A DNA stretch of 64,000 nucleotides. Origin: Paenibacillus turpanensis (GTDB taxonomy: Bacteria > Bacillota > Bacilli > Paenibacillales > YIM-B00363). The stretch lies in contig NZ_WTLI01000018.1 of assembly GCF_011421635.1 (NCBI RefSeq), positions 61,705 through 125,704 on the forward strand, written 5' to 3'. Positions 35,277 to 45,652 of this stretch are shown here, piece by piece. Numbering within the stretch: position 1 is the stretch's first letter; every line of letters begins with the position of its first letter. Both the position numbers and the translations under genes were made by a program. The notes below the pieces were generated by a model. The model was given only the letters and a program-made list of their open reading frames with translations. It was not told the origin of the DNA and did no database searches.

Positions 35277-37361
35277 TCACCATGCCACCCAGCTGAGCAG
35301 CGTCTCAATCAATTTCACCGTGCCTACGTTCAGGCGAACCTTCCATTTTTCATCCACTTCGGTCTTCATAAAGTTGTTAATATGCTTGTTCTCGAGTACG
35401 ATTTCATAGCTGGGGTCGAGCATGGCCCATTTCAGTTTCTGCGGATGGACAATTTTCACCTTGCTGCGGTCCTCGGTCTGGTTGATCGTCTGGTCTGCAT
35501 ACGAGCCGTCGGCAAAATGCAGCCGCATCTTTATCGGTGTATAGTCTCCGCCCAATCGACGTACGGTAATTTCATGCTGGTAGCCTGCCGGCTGACCGTT
35601 TTCGCCGCCTGAAGGAGTGGATACAATCGACTCGATTGCGTAATCGGCCATTAAGCCGTTGTAGATGTATTGATCGAAAAATGGCTTCCACGACTGGCCG
35701 GTAACCTTTTCCACAACGGTCTGGAAGTCCTTCGTGGATGGATGGCGGAATTTCCACTGCTGATAATACGTCTTGAGCACCTGCTTCATCTGCTTTTCAC
35801 CGATCTGCTGTTCCATTGCGGTTAGTACAAGCTTGGCCCGGGTGTACACATTTTCGGCGTAAGTGTTATGGTTATGGTATTTCCATGCGTTGAGCGTGAG
35901 CGGCTCCGGCGCGGTGATGTAGCTGGCTTCAATGAGGCGGCTAGGCTTGGAGCCGTATTCAGTTTCCATCAACTTATCCTCGGTATAAGAGGTAAAGCCT
36001 TCGTCCAGCCATGCTTCCTCGAATTCGTTGCTCGCGACCATACCGTACCAATACTGGTGCCCGATCTCATGAACGACGACTCGCTCAAGCTCCAGCCCCG
36101 GTGTTTCTTCGGCTGCTCCCCAAGCGGTGATGAGCGTCGGATATTCCATACCCCCGGCGCCGTTCGCTTCGGCTGGCGGCACGACGACGGACAGGGTCGA
36201 ATACGGATAAGCCCCGTACCACTCGCTGTATCGCGCCAGCGATTTTTTCGTCGCCTGCAGGTAGCGTTCTTTCAGATGCTCATGCTTCGGATCAAGGTAG
36301 AGCTTAATTTTCATGCCGGGAATATGATCGGTGGAGAAGGGCTCCTCGTGATAAACGAAGTGCGGCGAAGCGGCCCAAGCAAAATCATGCACATCGTCGG
36401 CGTAAAAATGATACGTTTTGGTTCCATTGCCCGTCTTGGCGACGGGAGTCGTCGGGAACCCGGTCGCGGCGACGGTGTAGGTGTCCGGCACTTCAAGCAT
36501 TACGTTATAAATGCCGAAGTCCGAGTAAAATTCCGAGTTGCCGTGGTATTGGTGCGTGTTCCAGCCGTCCTCGGTACGGCCTCGAGTTCCTGCCGGCTCA
36601 TAAACGGCAACCTTCGGGAACCACTGGCCCGCCATGACGAAGTCTTCGGAATAGCCCATCCGCGCAAAGACGGAAGGCAGCTTCACGGTAAACTGGAGCT
36701 GCAGCGTCGTTTGCTGTCCGGGCAGCACCGGAACAGGCAGCTTCAGCATGGCAAGCGTTCGATCGTTCGAGTTGTCGTCATCCGGCTGAACGAATTCAAG
36801 GCGTTCGTCTAAGGAGGATCCATCGGACGCTTTAAGCGAATCGATGGTCATGCCGCCATAGCTGTTTGCCTTCGCGCTGTCCTCGCGGTGCTTTCCGCCC
36901 GACTCGCGCATAAAGGTCGATTTATCCGAAGCAAAGGCGTTCGGATATAAATGGAAGTAAAGCTCGCTGACCGCCTTCGTGCCCGGATTGGTCCAGGTGA
37001 CGGTCTGATTGCCGTAAATCGTTTTGGTTTCCGCATCCAGCTTGGCGCTCATGTGATACTGCACGACACGTTTGCTGAGCGGATCCGGCTTTTTCGGGAC
37101 GACGGCATCGCTGGTGCCTTCCTGCGGAGCGGGAGCGGGCGCCGGCGCATTCGGCGCAGGGGCCGGAGCAGGCTGCTGCGCTTCCGGACCCGAAAGGGCG
37201 ATGTGGCTGTTTGGCATCGCAGCTGCAGGAGAATTGCCGTTCTTCGGGTCATCGGCCATATACAAGGAAGTAAATTTGCTGTACACGAGCATCGCTACGA
37301 AAGCGGCTACCAAGGTGTACACGGTAATCGATTGCAGTTTCGATTTCGGACGCTTCATCAT
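35277..37361 (-). CDS. M1 family metallopeptidase, membrane anchored
   Basis: Zinc aminopeptidase-like protein of 694 aa. An N-terminal membrane helix (about 10-28, ITVYTLVAAFVAMLVYS) is followed by a Pro-Ala-rich linker (QQPAPAPAPNAPAPAPAP) and an aminopeptidase N-like beta domain. The thermolysin-like catalytic domain has HEIGHQYWYGMVASNEFEEA (HExxH with the third ligand Glu 19 residues on), GAGGMEYPTLI (the GxMEN-like substrate motif, here MEY) and a catalytic Tyr region. The catalytic part is thus outside the membrane. ATG 37361 or 37358 fits GGGGTGA; GTG 37367 is further upstream. A membrane protein gene follows. Substrate peptides unknown. Confidence 0.87.
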   Translation of the reverse strand: MMKRPKSKLQSITVYTLVAAFVAMLVYSKFTSLYMADDPKNGNSPAAAMPNSHIALSGPEAQQPAPAPAPNAPAPAPAPQEGTSDAVVPKKPDPLSKRVVQYHMSAKLDAETKTIYGNQTVTWTNPGTKAVSELYFHLYPNAFASDKSTFMRESGGKHREDSAKANSYGGMTIDSLKASDGSSLDERLEFVQPDDDNSNDRTLAMLKLPVPVLPGQQTTLQLQFTVKLPSVFARMGYSEDFVMAGQWFPKVAVYEPAGTRGRTEDGWNTHQYHGNSEFYSDFGIYNVMLEVPDTYTVAATGFPTTPVAKTGNGTKTYHFYADDVHDFAWAASPHFVYHEEPFSTDHIPGMKIKLYLDPKHEHLKERYLQATKKSLARYSEWYGAYPYSTLSVVVPPAEANGAGGMEYPTLITAWGAAEETPGLELERVVVHEIGHQYWYGMVASNEFEEAWLDEGFTSYTEDKLMETEYGSKPSRLIEASYITAPEPLTLNAWKYHNHNTYAENVYTRAKLVLTAMEQQIGEKQMKQVLKTYYQQWKFRHPSTKDFQTVVEKVTGQSWKPFFDQYIYNGLMADYAIESIVSTPSGGENGQPAGYQHEITVRRLGGDYTPIKMRLHFADGSYADQTINQTEDRSKVKIVHPQKLKWAMLDPSYEIVLENKHINNFMKTEVDEKWKVRLNVGTVKLIETLLSWVAW

Positions 37362-37506
37362 CTTCACCCCGTTGACAAGCTTCTAGAGCATGTATATGTA
37401 AGGGCTCGGGCGATCATGTCCACGAATTTGGACACGGGTGTGGAAAACACTACTGCATTTTCGATACAATAATGTAGATAACTTTTCGAACAAGGGGGAC
37501 ATCCAT

Positions 37507-38013
37507 TTGGATTCCAATGAGAATGAGGGCAAAAAACCGCTGCGGTCGCTGAACGTGGTCAGCAGTAAAGAACATAAAGGCTTTGGCGCAGGCTCCATCG
37601 ATCTCAGCAATTTGTCGTCGGTCATTATCGATGGCGAAGAGGCGTACATCGATATCGGTGCGCTGCACGCCAAGAGCAAGGTGGAGCGCGGCATTAAGTT
37701 CACGGTGAACCAAGAGGAAGTGCCGAACGGGCGCAAATGCTGGATCGTGTGGGTGGCGGTTGACCGCAGGCCGGAGGGAGGCTCCTATTACGCCGGGGTG
37801 ACGGCCTGCGAAATGTCCGTCGATCCGGAGGCGAAGAAGGGCTGGAAAATTCTCGCCGACCACGTCAATAAGATGGATTATGCGCTGAAAAGACGCATCA
37901 TTTTGGACGGTCTGAACGAGACGGAAAAAGCGGCTTTAAAGCGCTGCCTGCAGGAAAATAACGCGGAATGGTGGGATAATTCCCTGGAGCAATTGAAGCA
38001 GGGGCTGGCGTAA
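37507..38013 (+). CDS. ywhD: YwhD family protein
   Basis: Conserved protein of 168 aa from Bacillales with unknown function, recognised by SLNVVSSKEHKGFGAGSIDL, AYIDIGALHAKSKVERGIKF and CWIVWVAVDRRPEGG. TTG 37507 with AAGGGGGAC upstream fixes the start. As in B. subtilis, it neighbours the class A penicillin-binding protein gene pbpG, speE and speB; here it is convergent with the penicillin-binding protein gene. No signal peptide or membrane helix, so it is cytosolic. The synteny strengthens the identification. Confidence 0.85.
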   Translation: MDSNENEGKKPLRSLNVVSSKEHKGFGAGSIDLSNLSSVIIDGEEAYIDIGALHAKSKVERGIKFTVNQEEVPNGRKCWIVWVAVDRRPEGGSYYAGVTACEMSVDPEAKKGWKILADHVNKMDYALKRRIILDGLNETEKAALKRCLQENNAEWWDNSLEQLKQGLA

Positions 38014-38124
38014 CGCAGCAGCTTTTCGCGGCAAATTTTGACCTGTGACGAATCTGTGTCATCCGTTGTCACAGGACACGCTACCGATTACAATAAGCGA
38101 TAGTATATTGAACGATATACTAGG

Positions 38125-38174
38125 ACAACAAAGAGGCAGACCGTCTACGCAAACGGTCTGCCTCTTTGTGTTGT
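38125..38174. terminator. Bidirectional terminator between ywhD and the PBP gene
   Basis: ACAACAAAGAGGCAGACCGT pairs with ACGGTCTGCCTCTTTGTGTTGT with one extra base. It lies between convergent genes and is A/T-rich at both outer ends. Confidence 0.85.
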
Positions 38175-38219
38175 ATAGGGAAAGCGTCGAAGACAGGCCC
38201 ACCCGGCGAGGGACGGGGG

Positions 38220-40283
38220 CTACTCCGTCCACCACCGCTTCAGATCGCTCCACCAGGAGTGCTCCTTCTTCTTCGTCTCAGGCGTCTCCGGAGCCGCGGG
38301 CTTCGAGCCGTGCTCGCTGCAGTACGTCGTCGGCTCCGTTCCGGCGACGAACGTCTCGAGCCTTGAGCCCTCGCACTCGCTGGTCGCGAGCAGCCCGGTT
38401 TTCGGGTCGATATAAGCGCTGACGACCCCTTCCGGCATCGCGAACAGCTTCGGCGGCACCGCCTCGAGCGCCCCTTCGGTAAACTTGGCGAAGATCGGCG
38501 CAGCCTGGTGCGATTCCACCGAGCTGATATTTCGCCCCTTGTCATAGCCGACCCAGACGGCGGTGGCGAGCTCGGGCGTATACCCGACCATCCAGGCGTC
38601 GGTATTGGTTGTCCCGGTTTTGCCGGCGACGGGACGCTTAATTTCAGCCGCCACCCGGCTGCCGGTGCCGCCTGCGTCAAATACGCTCTCCATCAGCTCG
38701 GTGAGCACATACGCATGCGCCGCGTCGAAGACGCGCTCCGTCTGCGGCTCCGCTTCGTAGAGCACCGTCCCGTCGGCGTCCTCGATCCGCAGCACGGCAG
38801 TCGGCTCGATGCGTACGCCGCCTCCGGCGATTGTCGCGAACGCCGACGCCATCTCGAACGGCGACACCGGGAACGTGCCGAGCGCAAGCGACGGGAGCGG
38901 GTCCATGGCGCTGGTCACGCCGAGCTTCCGCGCCATGTCGATGACCTTGTCGGCGCCGACCTCCATAATCGTGTTCACCGCGTAGATGTTATCCGAACGC
39001 GCAATCGCCTCGCGCATATCGATTTCTCCGAAATACTTATTGCCGAAATTAGAAGGCGCATACGACTGTCTTCCCTTATCGAAGGTGAAGGTCGTCGGCT
39101 CGCTGACGAACTTCTTCAGCGGCGTAAAGCCCTCGGTTTGCAGCGCCGTCAAGTACAGGATAGCCTTAAAGGAGGAGCCCGGCTGCCGGGTTGTGGAAAA
39201 CACCCGGTTGTATTGGTTTTCTCCGTAATCCGTGCCGCCGACCATGGCGCGAATATAGCCGGTTCTTGGATCGATCGCCACGAGCGCCGCCTCTAGCTCT
39301 GTGGAACCCGGGCGAAGCGTCTCGCGAATCGCTTTTTCCGCTTCTTCCTGCTGCTTGATATCGAGCGTCGTATAAATTTTGAGGCCGCCCGATTCATAAA
39401 GCTCCTCGTCAAGACCGAGCCGGTTCACCACTACGCTGCGCACGTAATCCTGAAAATACGGGGCAATGGACGGGGTGCTTTTTTTCAAAGGAAGCAGGTT
39501 TAATTGCTCCGCCGAAGCGGCCTTCGCCTGCGCTATCGTGACTAGGCCCTGATCGGCCATCGCCTGCAAAATAGTCCTCTGCCGCGCTTTCGCCTTATCC
39601 CAATCCATATAAGGAGAGTAATACTTCCAGCTCTTCGGCACGCCGGCCAGCATGGCGCTTTCCGCCAGCGTCAGCTCGGATGCGTTTTTGCCATAGTAGA
39701 GCTTGGCTGCTGCCTCTACCCCGTACGCGCCGTGACCGAGGTAAATTTGGTTCAAATACATGGCGAGTATTTCTTTTTTGCTGTACTGGAGCTCCAGCTG
39801 TACCGCATACAATGCTTCCTTCAGCTTCCGCGTCCAGGTTCGTTCATGGGTCAAATATAAATTCCGGGCAAGCTGCTGGGTCAGCGTACTGGCCCCGTGC
39901 CTCATTGATAACGTTTTGGCGTCGATGTAGAGCGCTCTGGCAATGCCCACCGGGTCCAGCCCGAAATGGCTGAAGAAACGCTTGTCCTCGATTGCGACCG
40001 TGGCGTTAATTAAATGAGGGGAGATCTTCTCGAGCGGTACAATTTCCCGGTTTTCTCCGGAATGAAAGGCGTCGATCAAATTGCCGTGCAGATCGTACAT
40101 GCTGGATGTCTGCGAGACGGAAACCGCCGGGAGCGCATCCGAACGTAAATAAAGTGCAAGCACGATGATTCCTGCGGCCGAAATTAAAGTACTAACCATC
40201 ATAAATGAGAAAAAGAAGCGAATCCGGCGAAGCCATCTGGGGGAGCCCTCGTTTCCCCGTAATCGGGCTTGGGAGTTATTCAT
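38220..40283 (-). CDS. Class A penicillin-binding protein (PBP1A family)
   Basis: Bifunctional peptidoglycan glycosyltransferase/transpeptidase of 687 aa. A membrane anchor (about 23-48) is followed by the GT51 domain (about 75-250: [55 protein letters not shown]). The transpeptidase domain (about 320-620) carries the catalytic Ser in PGSSFKA, the SDN triad in ARSDNIYAV and [12 protein letters not shown]. The short tail is charged. Position beside ywhD and speE-speB matches pbpG (PBP2d) of B. subtilis, which acts in spore germ-cell-wall synthesis, but that role here is inferred. Confidence 0.92.
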   Translation of the reverse strand: MNNSQARLRGNEGSPRWLRRIRFFFSFMMVSTLISAAGIIVLALYLRSDALPAVSVSQTSSMYDLHGNLIDAFHSGENREIVPLEKISPHLINATVAIEDKRFFSHFGLDPVGIARALYIDAKTLSMRHGASTLTQQLARNLYLTHERTWTRKLKEALYAVQLELQYSKKEILAMYLNQIYLGHGAYGVEAAAKLYYGKNASELTLAESAMLAGVPKSWKYYSPYMDWDKAKARQRTILQAMADQGLVTIAQAKAASAEQLNLLPLKKSTPSIAPYFQDYVRSVVVNRLGLDEELYESGGLKIYTTLDIKQQEEAEKAIRETLRPGSTELEAALVAIDPRTGYIRAMVGGTDYGENQYNRVFSTTRQPGSSFKAILYLTALQTEGFTPLKKFVSEPTTFTFDKGRQSYAPSNFGNKYFGEIDMREAIARSDNIYAVNTIMEVGADKVIDMARKLGVTSAMDPLPSLALGTFPVSPFEMASAFATIAGGGVRIEPTAVLRIEDADGTVLYEAEPQTERVFDAAHAYVLTELMESVFDAGGTGSRVAAEIKRPVAGKTGTTNTDAWMVGYTPELATAVWVGYDKGRNISSVESHQAAPIFAKFTEGALEAVPPKLFAMPEGVVSAYIDPKTGLLATSECEGSRLETFVAGTEPTTYCSEHGSKPAAPETPETKKKEHSWWSDLKRWWTE

Positions 40284-40418
40284 CCTGCATCCTCCTTCCG
40301 AACGGAATCCGTAAACCGAGCTTGGTTTTGGTCCATATTACCATTATGGAATTCCGGGAAGCGGGATATTCGTGCAAAGCAGCAGTTTATGAAATTTTCT
40401 TCACGCGGCCCCTGCTTA

Positions 40419-40446
40419 TTGCATTTTCACCGCGTTACACTATAAT
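40419..40446 (+). promoter_or_regulatory. Sigma-A type promoter of speE-speB
   Basis: TTGCAT (40419-40424), a 16-base spacer and TATAAT (40441-40446). It lies 56 bases before the speE start codon. Confidence 0.65.
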
Positions 40447-40501
40447 ACAATTTGTGTGTCGTGGCACACTAAACGGGAATATAAGGAAAGAAGGCGATCC
40501 C

Positions 40502-41335
40502 ATGGAGCTTTGGTATACCGAGAAGCAAACCGAAAACTTCGGAATAACGGCTAAAATCACCGAGACCCTCGTTAACGAGCAGACGGAATTTCAGCATCTG
40601 GCTATTATTGATACGGTAGAGTTTGGACGCATGCTGGTTTTGGACGGCATGGTTATGACAACCGTGAAGGACGAATTCGTTTATCACGAAATGGTGGCGC
40701 ATCCGGCGCTGTTTACCCATCCGAATCCGGAGCAGGTGCTTGTTGTCGGCGGCGGTGACGGCGGAGTTATTCGCGAGGTGCTGAAGCATCCGAAGGTGAA
40801 AAAAGCCGTTCTCGTTGAAATCGACGGCAAGGTTGTAGAATATTGCAAAAAGTATATCCCCGAAACGGCGGGAGAGCTGGACAACCCTCGGGTAGAGGTT
40901 ATTATCAATGACGGCTACATGCATATTCATGACCATAAAAATACATACGATGTGATCATGGTTGATTCGACCGAGCCTGTTGGTCCGGCGGTTCAGCTGT
41001 TCTCGCAAGGCTTTTATAAAGGGATTTATGATGCGTTGAAGGAAGACGGCATTTTCGTCGCGCAAACCGATAACCCTTGGTTTAAGGCGGATCTGATCCG
41101 TACGGTTAACCGCGATGTGAAGGAGATCTTCCCGATCGTTCGTGTGTACGTTGCGAACATTCCGACGTACCCAAGCGGACTTTGGACGTTCACGATGGGC
41201 AGCAAAAAGCATGATCCGCTGCAGGTGGACACCGACGCGATTCCAGAGCTGGATACGAAGTACTACACGCCGCGCCTGCATAAGGCCGCTTTCGCACTTC
41301 CAAGAATCGTTGAAGATTTGGTAAAAGGGGAGTAG
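40502..41335 (+). CDS. speE: Spermidine synthase
   Basis: Transfers the aminopropyl group from decarboxylated S-adenosylmethionine to putrescine. It has 277 aa with the family motifs [60 protein letters not shown], the acidic [14 protein letters not shown], and [23 protein letters not shown] 40502 has AAAGAAGGCGATCC upstream; the longer frame is not needed. It is followed 7 bases later by speB, giving the agmatine-to-putrescine-to-spermidine route in one operon. Confidence 0.94.
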   Translation: MELWYTEKQTENFGITAKITETLVNEQTEFQHLAIIDTVEFGRMLVLDGMVMTTVKDEFVYHEMVAHPALFTHPNPEQVLVVGGGDGGVIREVLKHPKVKKAVLVEIDGKVVEYCKKYIPETAGELDNPRVEVIINDGYMHIHDHKNTYDVIMVDSTEPVGPAVQLFSQGFYKGIYDALKEDGIFVAQTDNPWFKADLIRTVNRDVKEIFPIVRVYVANIPTYPSGLWTFTMGSKKHDPLQVDTDAIPELDTKYYTPRLHKAAFALPRIVEDLVKGE

Positions 41336-41342
41336 GCCGCGC

Positions 41343-42212
41343 ATGCGTTTGGATCAAAAATATTCCGGTAACGTGTTTATTTTGAGCAGTGACGATTACG
41401 CCGCTTCCCAAGCGGTTATTTACGGGATGCCGATGGATTATACCGTCAGCTTCCGTCCGGGCTCGCGCTTCGGTCCGGCCCGCATCCGCGAGGTTTCGAT
41501 CGGGCTGGAGGAGTACAGCCCGTATTTGGACCGCTCGCTCGAAGAGGTTAACTACTTCGACGCAGGCGATCTGCTGCTGCCGTTCGGTAACGCGGCGCGC
41601 AGCTTGGAAATTATCGGCGAGTACGTAAGCGGTCTGCTGGCGGACGGCAAGTTCCCGTTCGGTCTGGGCGGCGAGCATCTCGTATCGTGGCCGGTCATTC
41701 AAGAGGTCTATAAGAAGTACCCGGACCTCGCAATCATCCATATCGACGCTCACGCGGACCTGCGCGAGCAGTATGAGGGCGAGCCGTTGTCGCACTCAAC
41801 GCCGATCCGCAAAGCAGCCGAAATGATCGGCGGCAAGAACGTGTATCAGTTCGGCATCCGCTCCGGCTCCCGCGAGGAGTTCGAGTACGGACGCAAGAAC
41901 GTCAACTTCTTCCCGTTCGACGTAGAGGAGCCGCTTCGCAAGGTGCTTCCGGAGCTGGCAGGACGTCCGGTTTACGTGACGATCGACATCGACGTGCTCG
42001 ATCCGTCGACTGCGCCGGGAACCGGCACTGCGGAAGCGGGCGGTATCACCTCGAAGGAGCTGCTGGCTGCCGTGCACGCGATTGCACGCTCCGATGCTCG
42101 CGTCGTAGGCGCGGACGTTGTGGAAGTAGCGCCGGTGTACGACTCGTCGGAAATGACGCAAATCGTTGCGTCCAAGCTGATTCGTGAGATGATTCTGGGC
42201 TTCGTGAAGTAA
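41343..42212 (+). CDS. speB: Agmatinase
   Basis: Manganese ureohydrolase converting agmatine to putrescine and urea; supplies the substrate for the adjacent speE product. It has 289 aa with all metal ligands of the arginase/agmatinase fold: GLGGEHLVSWPV, the IIHIDAHADLR segment and VTIDIDVLDPSTAPGTGT. The N-terminus MRLDQKYSGNVFILSSDDYA is typical of the Bacillus-type agmatinase. The start lies 7 bases after the speE stop. A strong terminator follows. Confidence 0.94.
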   Translation: MRLDQKYSGNVFILSSDDYAASQAVIYGMPMDYTVSFRPGSRFGPARIREVSIGLEEYSPYLDRSLEEVNYFDAGDLLLPFGNAARSLEIIGEYVSGLLADGKFPFGLGGEHLVSWPVIQEVYKKYPDLAIIHIDAHADLREQYEGEPLSHSTPIRKAAEMIGGKNVYQFGIRSGSREEFEYGRKNVNFFPFDVEEPLRKVLPELAGRPVYVTIDIDVLDPSTAPGTGTAEAGGITSKELLAAVHAIARSDARVVGADVVEVAPVYDSSEMTQIVASKLIREMILGFVK

Positions 42213-42230
42213 GCCGGAGAACAATAGCAA

Positions 42231-42282
42231 AACGCCTGATTGGCAAGGGAGGGAAACCTTTGCCGATCAGGCGTTTTTTTGT
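42231..42282 (+). terminator. Terminator of speE-speB
   Basis: AACGCCTGATTGGCAA pairs with TTGCCGATCAGGCGTT and is followed by TTTTTTT. Confidence 0.85.
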
Positions 42283-42345
42283 GGTTTGGGGCCCTACGGT
42301 ACGGAGTGAAGTGGACTGCTGATCCCGCTGGGAATCGGCCCTTGC

Positions 42346-43203
42346 CTACTCTTCCGCCGGATATTGCAGATGAATATGCCGGAATGTCGTCGGGGTCATG
42401 CCTTCATGCTCGCGAAATATCTTAATAAAGTAGCTCGGATGCTCGTACCCGCAGGCCTCGGCAATGTCCCGCACCCGGCGCTCCGGCTCGGCCAGCAGCA
42501 GCTCCTTGGCCGCACGCAGGCGGTAGCTCGTAATATATTCAAAAGGCCGCATGCCCATCGCCTGCTGGAACAGCGTGCACAAATACTGCGGGCTGACCTC
42601 GATGCAAGCGGCCAACTCCGGCAGGCTAAGCGGCTCGCAGTAATGCTGCTCGATATGCCGCAGCACCGGGGCGATGTGCTCGATCCGCTGCTGCTTGGAG
42701 CGGGCTTCCGCCTCTGACGAGTACCGCAGCAGGTCAATCAGGAGCTCGTACATCAGCGAAGAGCCTTCATAGCTGCGCAGCGGATCGCCAGAGACGATCG
42801 TTTCATGCGCTTCGTGCATTTTTACGAGCATTCCGCCGGGGTTGGACAGGGTCAGCACCTTCGATTCCGTCAAAGCCATCCGCTGCAGCAGCTCCCGGGC
42901 CAGCCCGCCGTTAAAGGTAAGCCAGCGTACGCCCCAAGGCTCCGAAGCGGCGTAATACGTATGCGGCTCATCGGGATAAAGCAGCATCCCTTGTCCGGGC
43001 AGAACGGTGTAGGTGTTCCCGCTGAGTTCAAGCCGGCCTTCGCCCGAATAGACTTGAAGCCAGTGGAAATCGGGGAACCCGCTTTCGCGAACAATTCGTT
43101 CTTGATTGGACCAGCCGCCCGACGAGGTGATGTAGAGAGGTAATCTTCGCTCATGCTCGGTTAGCACAGCGAAGGAGCTTTTATTCAGCAAGATCGAGGA
43201 CAT
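42346..43203 (-). CDS. AraC family transcriptional regulator
   Basis: Sugar-responsive type regulator of 285 aa. The N-terminal cupin-like domain (about 20-150; VYSGEGRLELSGNTYTVLPG, LLYPDEPHTYYAASEPWGV) would bind a ligand. The C-terminal pair of helix-turn-helix motifs (about 180-280; LSLPELAACIEVSPQYLCTL and RVRDIAEACGYEHPSYFIKI) binds DNA. It is divergent from the GH42 beta-galactosidase gene with a 140-base shared control region, so it most probably activates that gene in the presence of a galactoside. ATG start; a GGATGGAG-like RBS is present. Confidence 0.88.
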   Translation of the reverse strand: MSSILLNKSSFAVLTEHERRLPLYITSSGGWSNQERIVRESGFPDFHWLQVYSGEGRLELSGNTYTVLPGQGMLLYPDEPHTYYAASEPWGVRWLTFNGGLARELLQRMALTESKVLTLSNPGGMLVKMHEAHETIVSGDPLRSYEGSSLMYELLIDLLRYSSEAEARSKQQRIEHIAPVLRHIEQHYCEPLSLPELAACIEVSPQYLCTLFQQAMGMRPFEYITSYRLRAAKELLLAEPERRVRDIAEACGYEHPSYFIKIFREHEGMTPTTFRHIHLQYPAEE

Positions 43204-43281
43204 GCGCGGTTCTCCATCCTTTTTTCAATGCAGGTATTTTCCAATATGAATATTGTTATATTAGCAAGAAAATGCTTTCAT

Positions 43282-43295
43282 TGATACCGTTTTCT
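43282..43295. promoter_or_regulatory. cre site before the GH42 gene
   Basis: TGATACCGTTTTCT matches 13 of 14 positions of the cre consensus, between the divergent AraC and GH42 genes. This implies carbon catabolite repression by CcpA. Confidence 0.55.
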
Positions 43296-43343
43296 TTACG
43301 GGATATGATTCTCATATGATGATATGGGAAAGGGTGTTGACTA

Positions 43344-45368
43344 ATGGCGGGATGGAGAACAGAGAAGCTGCAGGGCTTTTGTTATGGCGGGGATTATAAC
43401 CCGGAGCAGTGGCCGGAAGAGGTTTGGCTGGAGGATATGCGACTGATGAAAAAAGCCGGGGTAAACCTGGTCAGCGTGGGCATATTCAGCTGGGCGGTAC
43501 TGCAGCCGGGCGCGGACAATTATGATTTTGCATGGCTTGACCGGCTGATGGACCTGCTGGCGAAGCACGGCATTTATGCTGACCTTGCGACGGCCACAGC
43601 ATCTCCGCCCGCGTGGATGGCAGTGAATCACCCGGACACATTACCTGTGGATAAGCGTGGAAGCAGGTACCGTCACGGGTCGCGGCAGCATTACTGCCCG
43701 AATTCACACGTATACCGCGATTACGCCGCACGTCTGGTGCGCCGGCTTGCGGAACGTTATAAGGATCACCCGGGATTGGCCATGTGGCATGTGAACAATG
43801 AGTACGGCTGTCATATATCCGAATGTTATTGCTCCTCCTGCGAACATGCGTTTCGAGTGTGGCTGGAGAAGCGTTACGGCACGATTGATGAGCTGAATGC
43901 TCGGTGGGGAACAAACTTTTGGAGTCAAAAATATTACCGTTGGGACGAAATCGGCCTGCCCGCGCATACGCCGACCTTTGCAAATCCTGGGCAGCAGCTG
44001 GACTACCGCCGGTTTATGTCGGACAGCTTGCTCGATTGTTATTTGAATGAAGCGAATATTTTGCGGGAAGTAACTCCGGGCGTTCCGGTTATGACGAACT
44101 TTATGGGCAGCTTCAAGCCGCTCGATTATTTCAAATGGGCGCAGCATATCGATGTGGTCAACTGGGATAGCTATCCGGAGCCGACTTCAGGGACAGGGCA
44201 GGAGTATGCCGCTTTGAATCACGACCTGCTGCGGAGTATGAAGGGCGGTCAGCCGTTTTTGCTGATGGAGCAGGTGACGAGTCAAGTGAATTGGCGTCAG
44301 CATAATCCACTGAAGCGTCCCGGCGTGATGCGGCTGTGGAGTCTTCAGACCGTCGCGCGCGGCGGTGACGGTGTGCTGTTTTTCCAGTGGCGGCAGTCAC
44401 GTGCGGGTGCGGAGAAGTTTCACGGCGCCATGGTGAGCCACATGGGGGATGAGCACAGCCGCGTGTACCGCGAGGTTGAGCAGCTCGGAGGTGACCTCCA
44501 GCGCATCGAGGAAATTGCCGATGCGCGGATTACCGCCAAAGTGGCGATTGTATTCGATTACGATAACTGGTGGGCGCTGGAACTGGATTCAAAGCCAAGC
44601 GCAGACGTGCGTTACATGAAATCGATTGAAACGTATCACCGGGCGCTCTACCGCGCGAATATCGCCGTGGATTTTGTAACGCCGGAGCAGGATTTGTCGG
44701 CTTACGCATTGGTGATCGCGCCGACACTTTATATGGTGAAGCCAGGGGTTCAGGATAACCTGGAGCGATACGTGTCTACGGGGGGCAGTCTGGTGCTGAC
44801 CTACTTCAGCGGCATGGTGGACGAAAATGACCGGATTCATCTTGGAGAATATCCGGCTCCCTTCCGCAAGCTGCTTGGATTGTGCGTGGAGGAGTTTGAT
44901 CCGATGCTGCCGGAGCAGCGCAACCGCATCAAAACGGCGGATGGCGGTTCGTATGAGTGCAGCCTGTGGGCGGATATAATCCGGTTAGACGGTGCGGAGG
45001 CGATTGCGCATTTTGAGTCGGATTTTTATGCCGGGGGAGCGGCGGTGACGCGCCATTCGTTTGGTCAGGGAAAGGCGTACTATGTAGGGACGCAGCCGAA
45101 CGATGTTTATGTGGCGAAGCTTCTCGGTACGCTTTGCGAGGAAGCGGGCATCGTGCCGCCGATTGCTGCGCCGGCAGGAGTAGAGGTATCCGTGCGGGAG
45201 CATGCGGATGGCCGCGCGTATGTATTTGTGCTCAACCATAACGCCGAGCCGGTCCGTGTGGAGCTGCCGCCGGGCGAGTATGCAAATGTGCTCGACGGCT
45301 CGGCCAAGCAAGGGGAGATTGAGCTACCTGTGGCGGGCGTGGCGATTTTGAAGCGAAACGCAGAGTAG
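43344..45368 (+). CDS. GH42 beta-galactosidase
   Basis: Retaining beta-galactosidase (or related galactosidase) of 674 aa, cytosolic. Typical GH42 features: CYGGDYNPEQWPEEVWLEDM at the start, ASPPAWMAVNHPDTLPVDKR, acid/base Glu in WHVNNEYGCHIS with the following Cys-rich zinc site (ECYCSSCE), and nucleophile Glu in LLMEQVTSQVNW. The trimerisation domain (about 400-600) and a short C-terminal beta domain follow. GAAAGGGTG precedes the ATG. A divergent AraC regulator and a cre site indicate induction by a galactoside and catabolite repression. Confidence 0.93.
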   Translation: MAGWRTEKLQGFCYGGDYNPEQWPEEVWLEDMRLMKKAGVNLVSVGIFSWAVLQPGADNYDFAWLDRLMDLLAKHGIYADLATATASPPAWMAVNHPDTLPVDKRGSRYRHGSRQHYCPNSHVYRDYAARLVRRLAERYKDHPGLAMWHVNNEYGCHISECYCSSCEHAFRVWLEKRYGTIDELNARWGTNFWSQKYYRWDEIGLPAHTPTFANPGQQLDYRRFMSDSLLDCYLNEANILREVTPGVPVMTNFMGSFKPLDYFKWAQHIDVVNWDSYPEPTSGTGQEYAALNHDLLRSMKGGQPFLLMEQVTSQVNWRQHNPLKRPGVMRLWSLQTVARGGDGVLFFQWRQSRAGAEKFHGAMVSHMGDEHSRVYREVEQLGGDLQRIEEIADARITAKVAIVFDYDNWWALELDSKPSADVRYMKSIETYHRALYRANIAVDFVTPEQDLSAYALVIAPTLYMVKPGVQDNLERYVSTGGSLVLTYFSGMVDENDRIHLGEYPAPFRKLLGLCVEEFDPMLPEQRNRIKTADGGSYECSLWADIIRLDGAEAIAHFESDFYAGGAAVTRHSFGQGKAYYVGTQPNDVYVAKLLGTLCEEAGIVPPIAAPAGVEVSVREHADGRAYVFVLNHNAEPVRVELPPGEYANVLDGSAKQGEIELPVAGVAILKRNAE

Positions 45369-45640
45369 GCGGGGCGGTTGCACCCGCATCCCACGGGCAG
45401 CGGCACTGGCACTCGCGCCCGAATCTGAGCCGGCTCCCGCACCTGCACCCGCATCCGAACCGGCAGTGGCACCGGCACTCGCGTCGAACCCGCACTTGCA
45501 GCGTCATCTGCAGCAGCACCGGGCACCCGCACCTGCATTCGCATCCGACCCGTACCCGCACTGCACCCGACAGAAGCGCTATATCACACATTTGAGCCGG
45601 CACCCGCATCGGTCGACAGAATAGCTATGCCACACACTTG
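45369..45640. repeat. GC-rich degenerate repeat tract after the GH42 gene
   Basis: A tract rich in CACCCGCACCTGCACCCGCA-like and CCGGCACTCGCGTCCGAACC-like words, degenerate and irregular. No conserved frame, ribosome binding site or known family was found in it. It looks like an expanded short-repeat region in non-coding DNA. Confidence 0.6.
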
Positions 45641-45652
45641 AGACGTCCCCTT

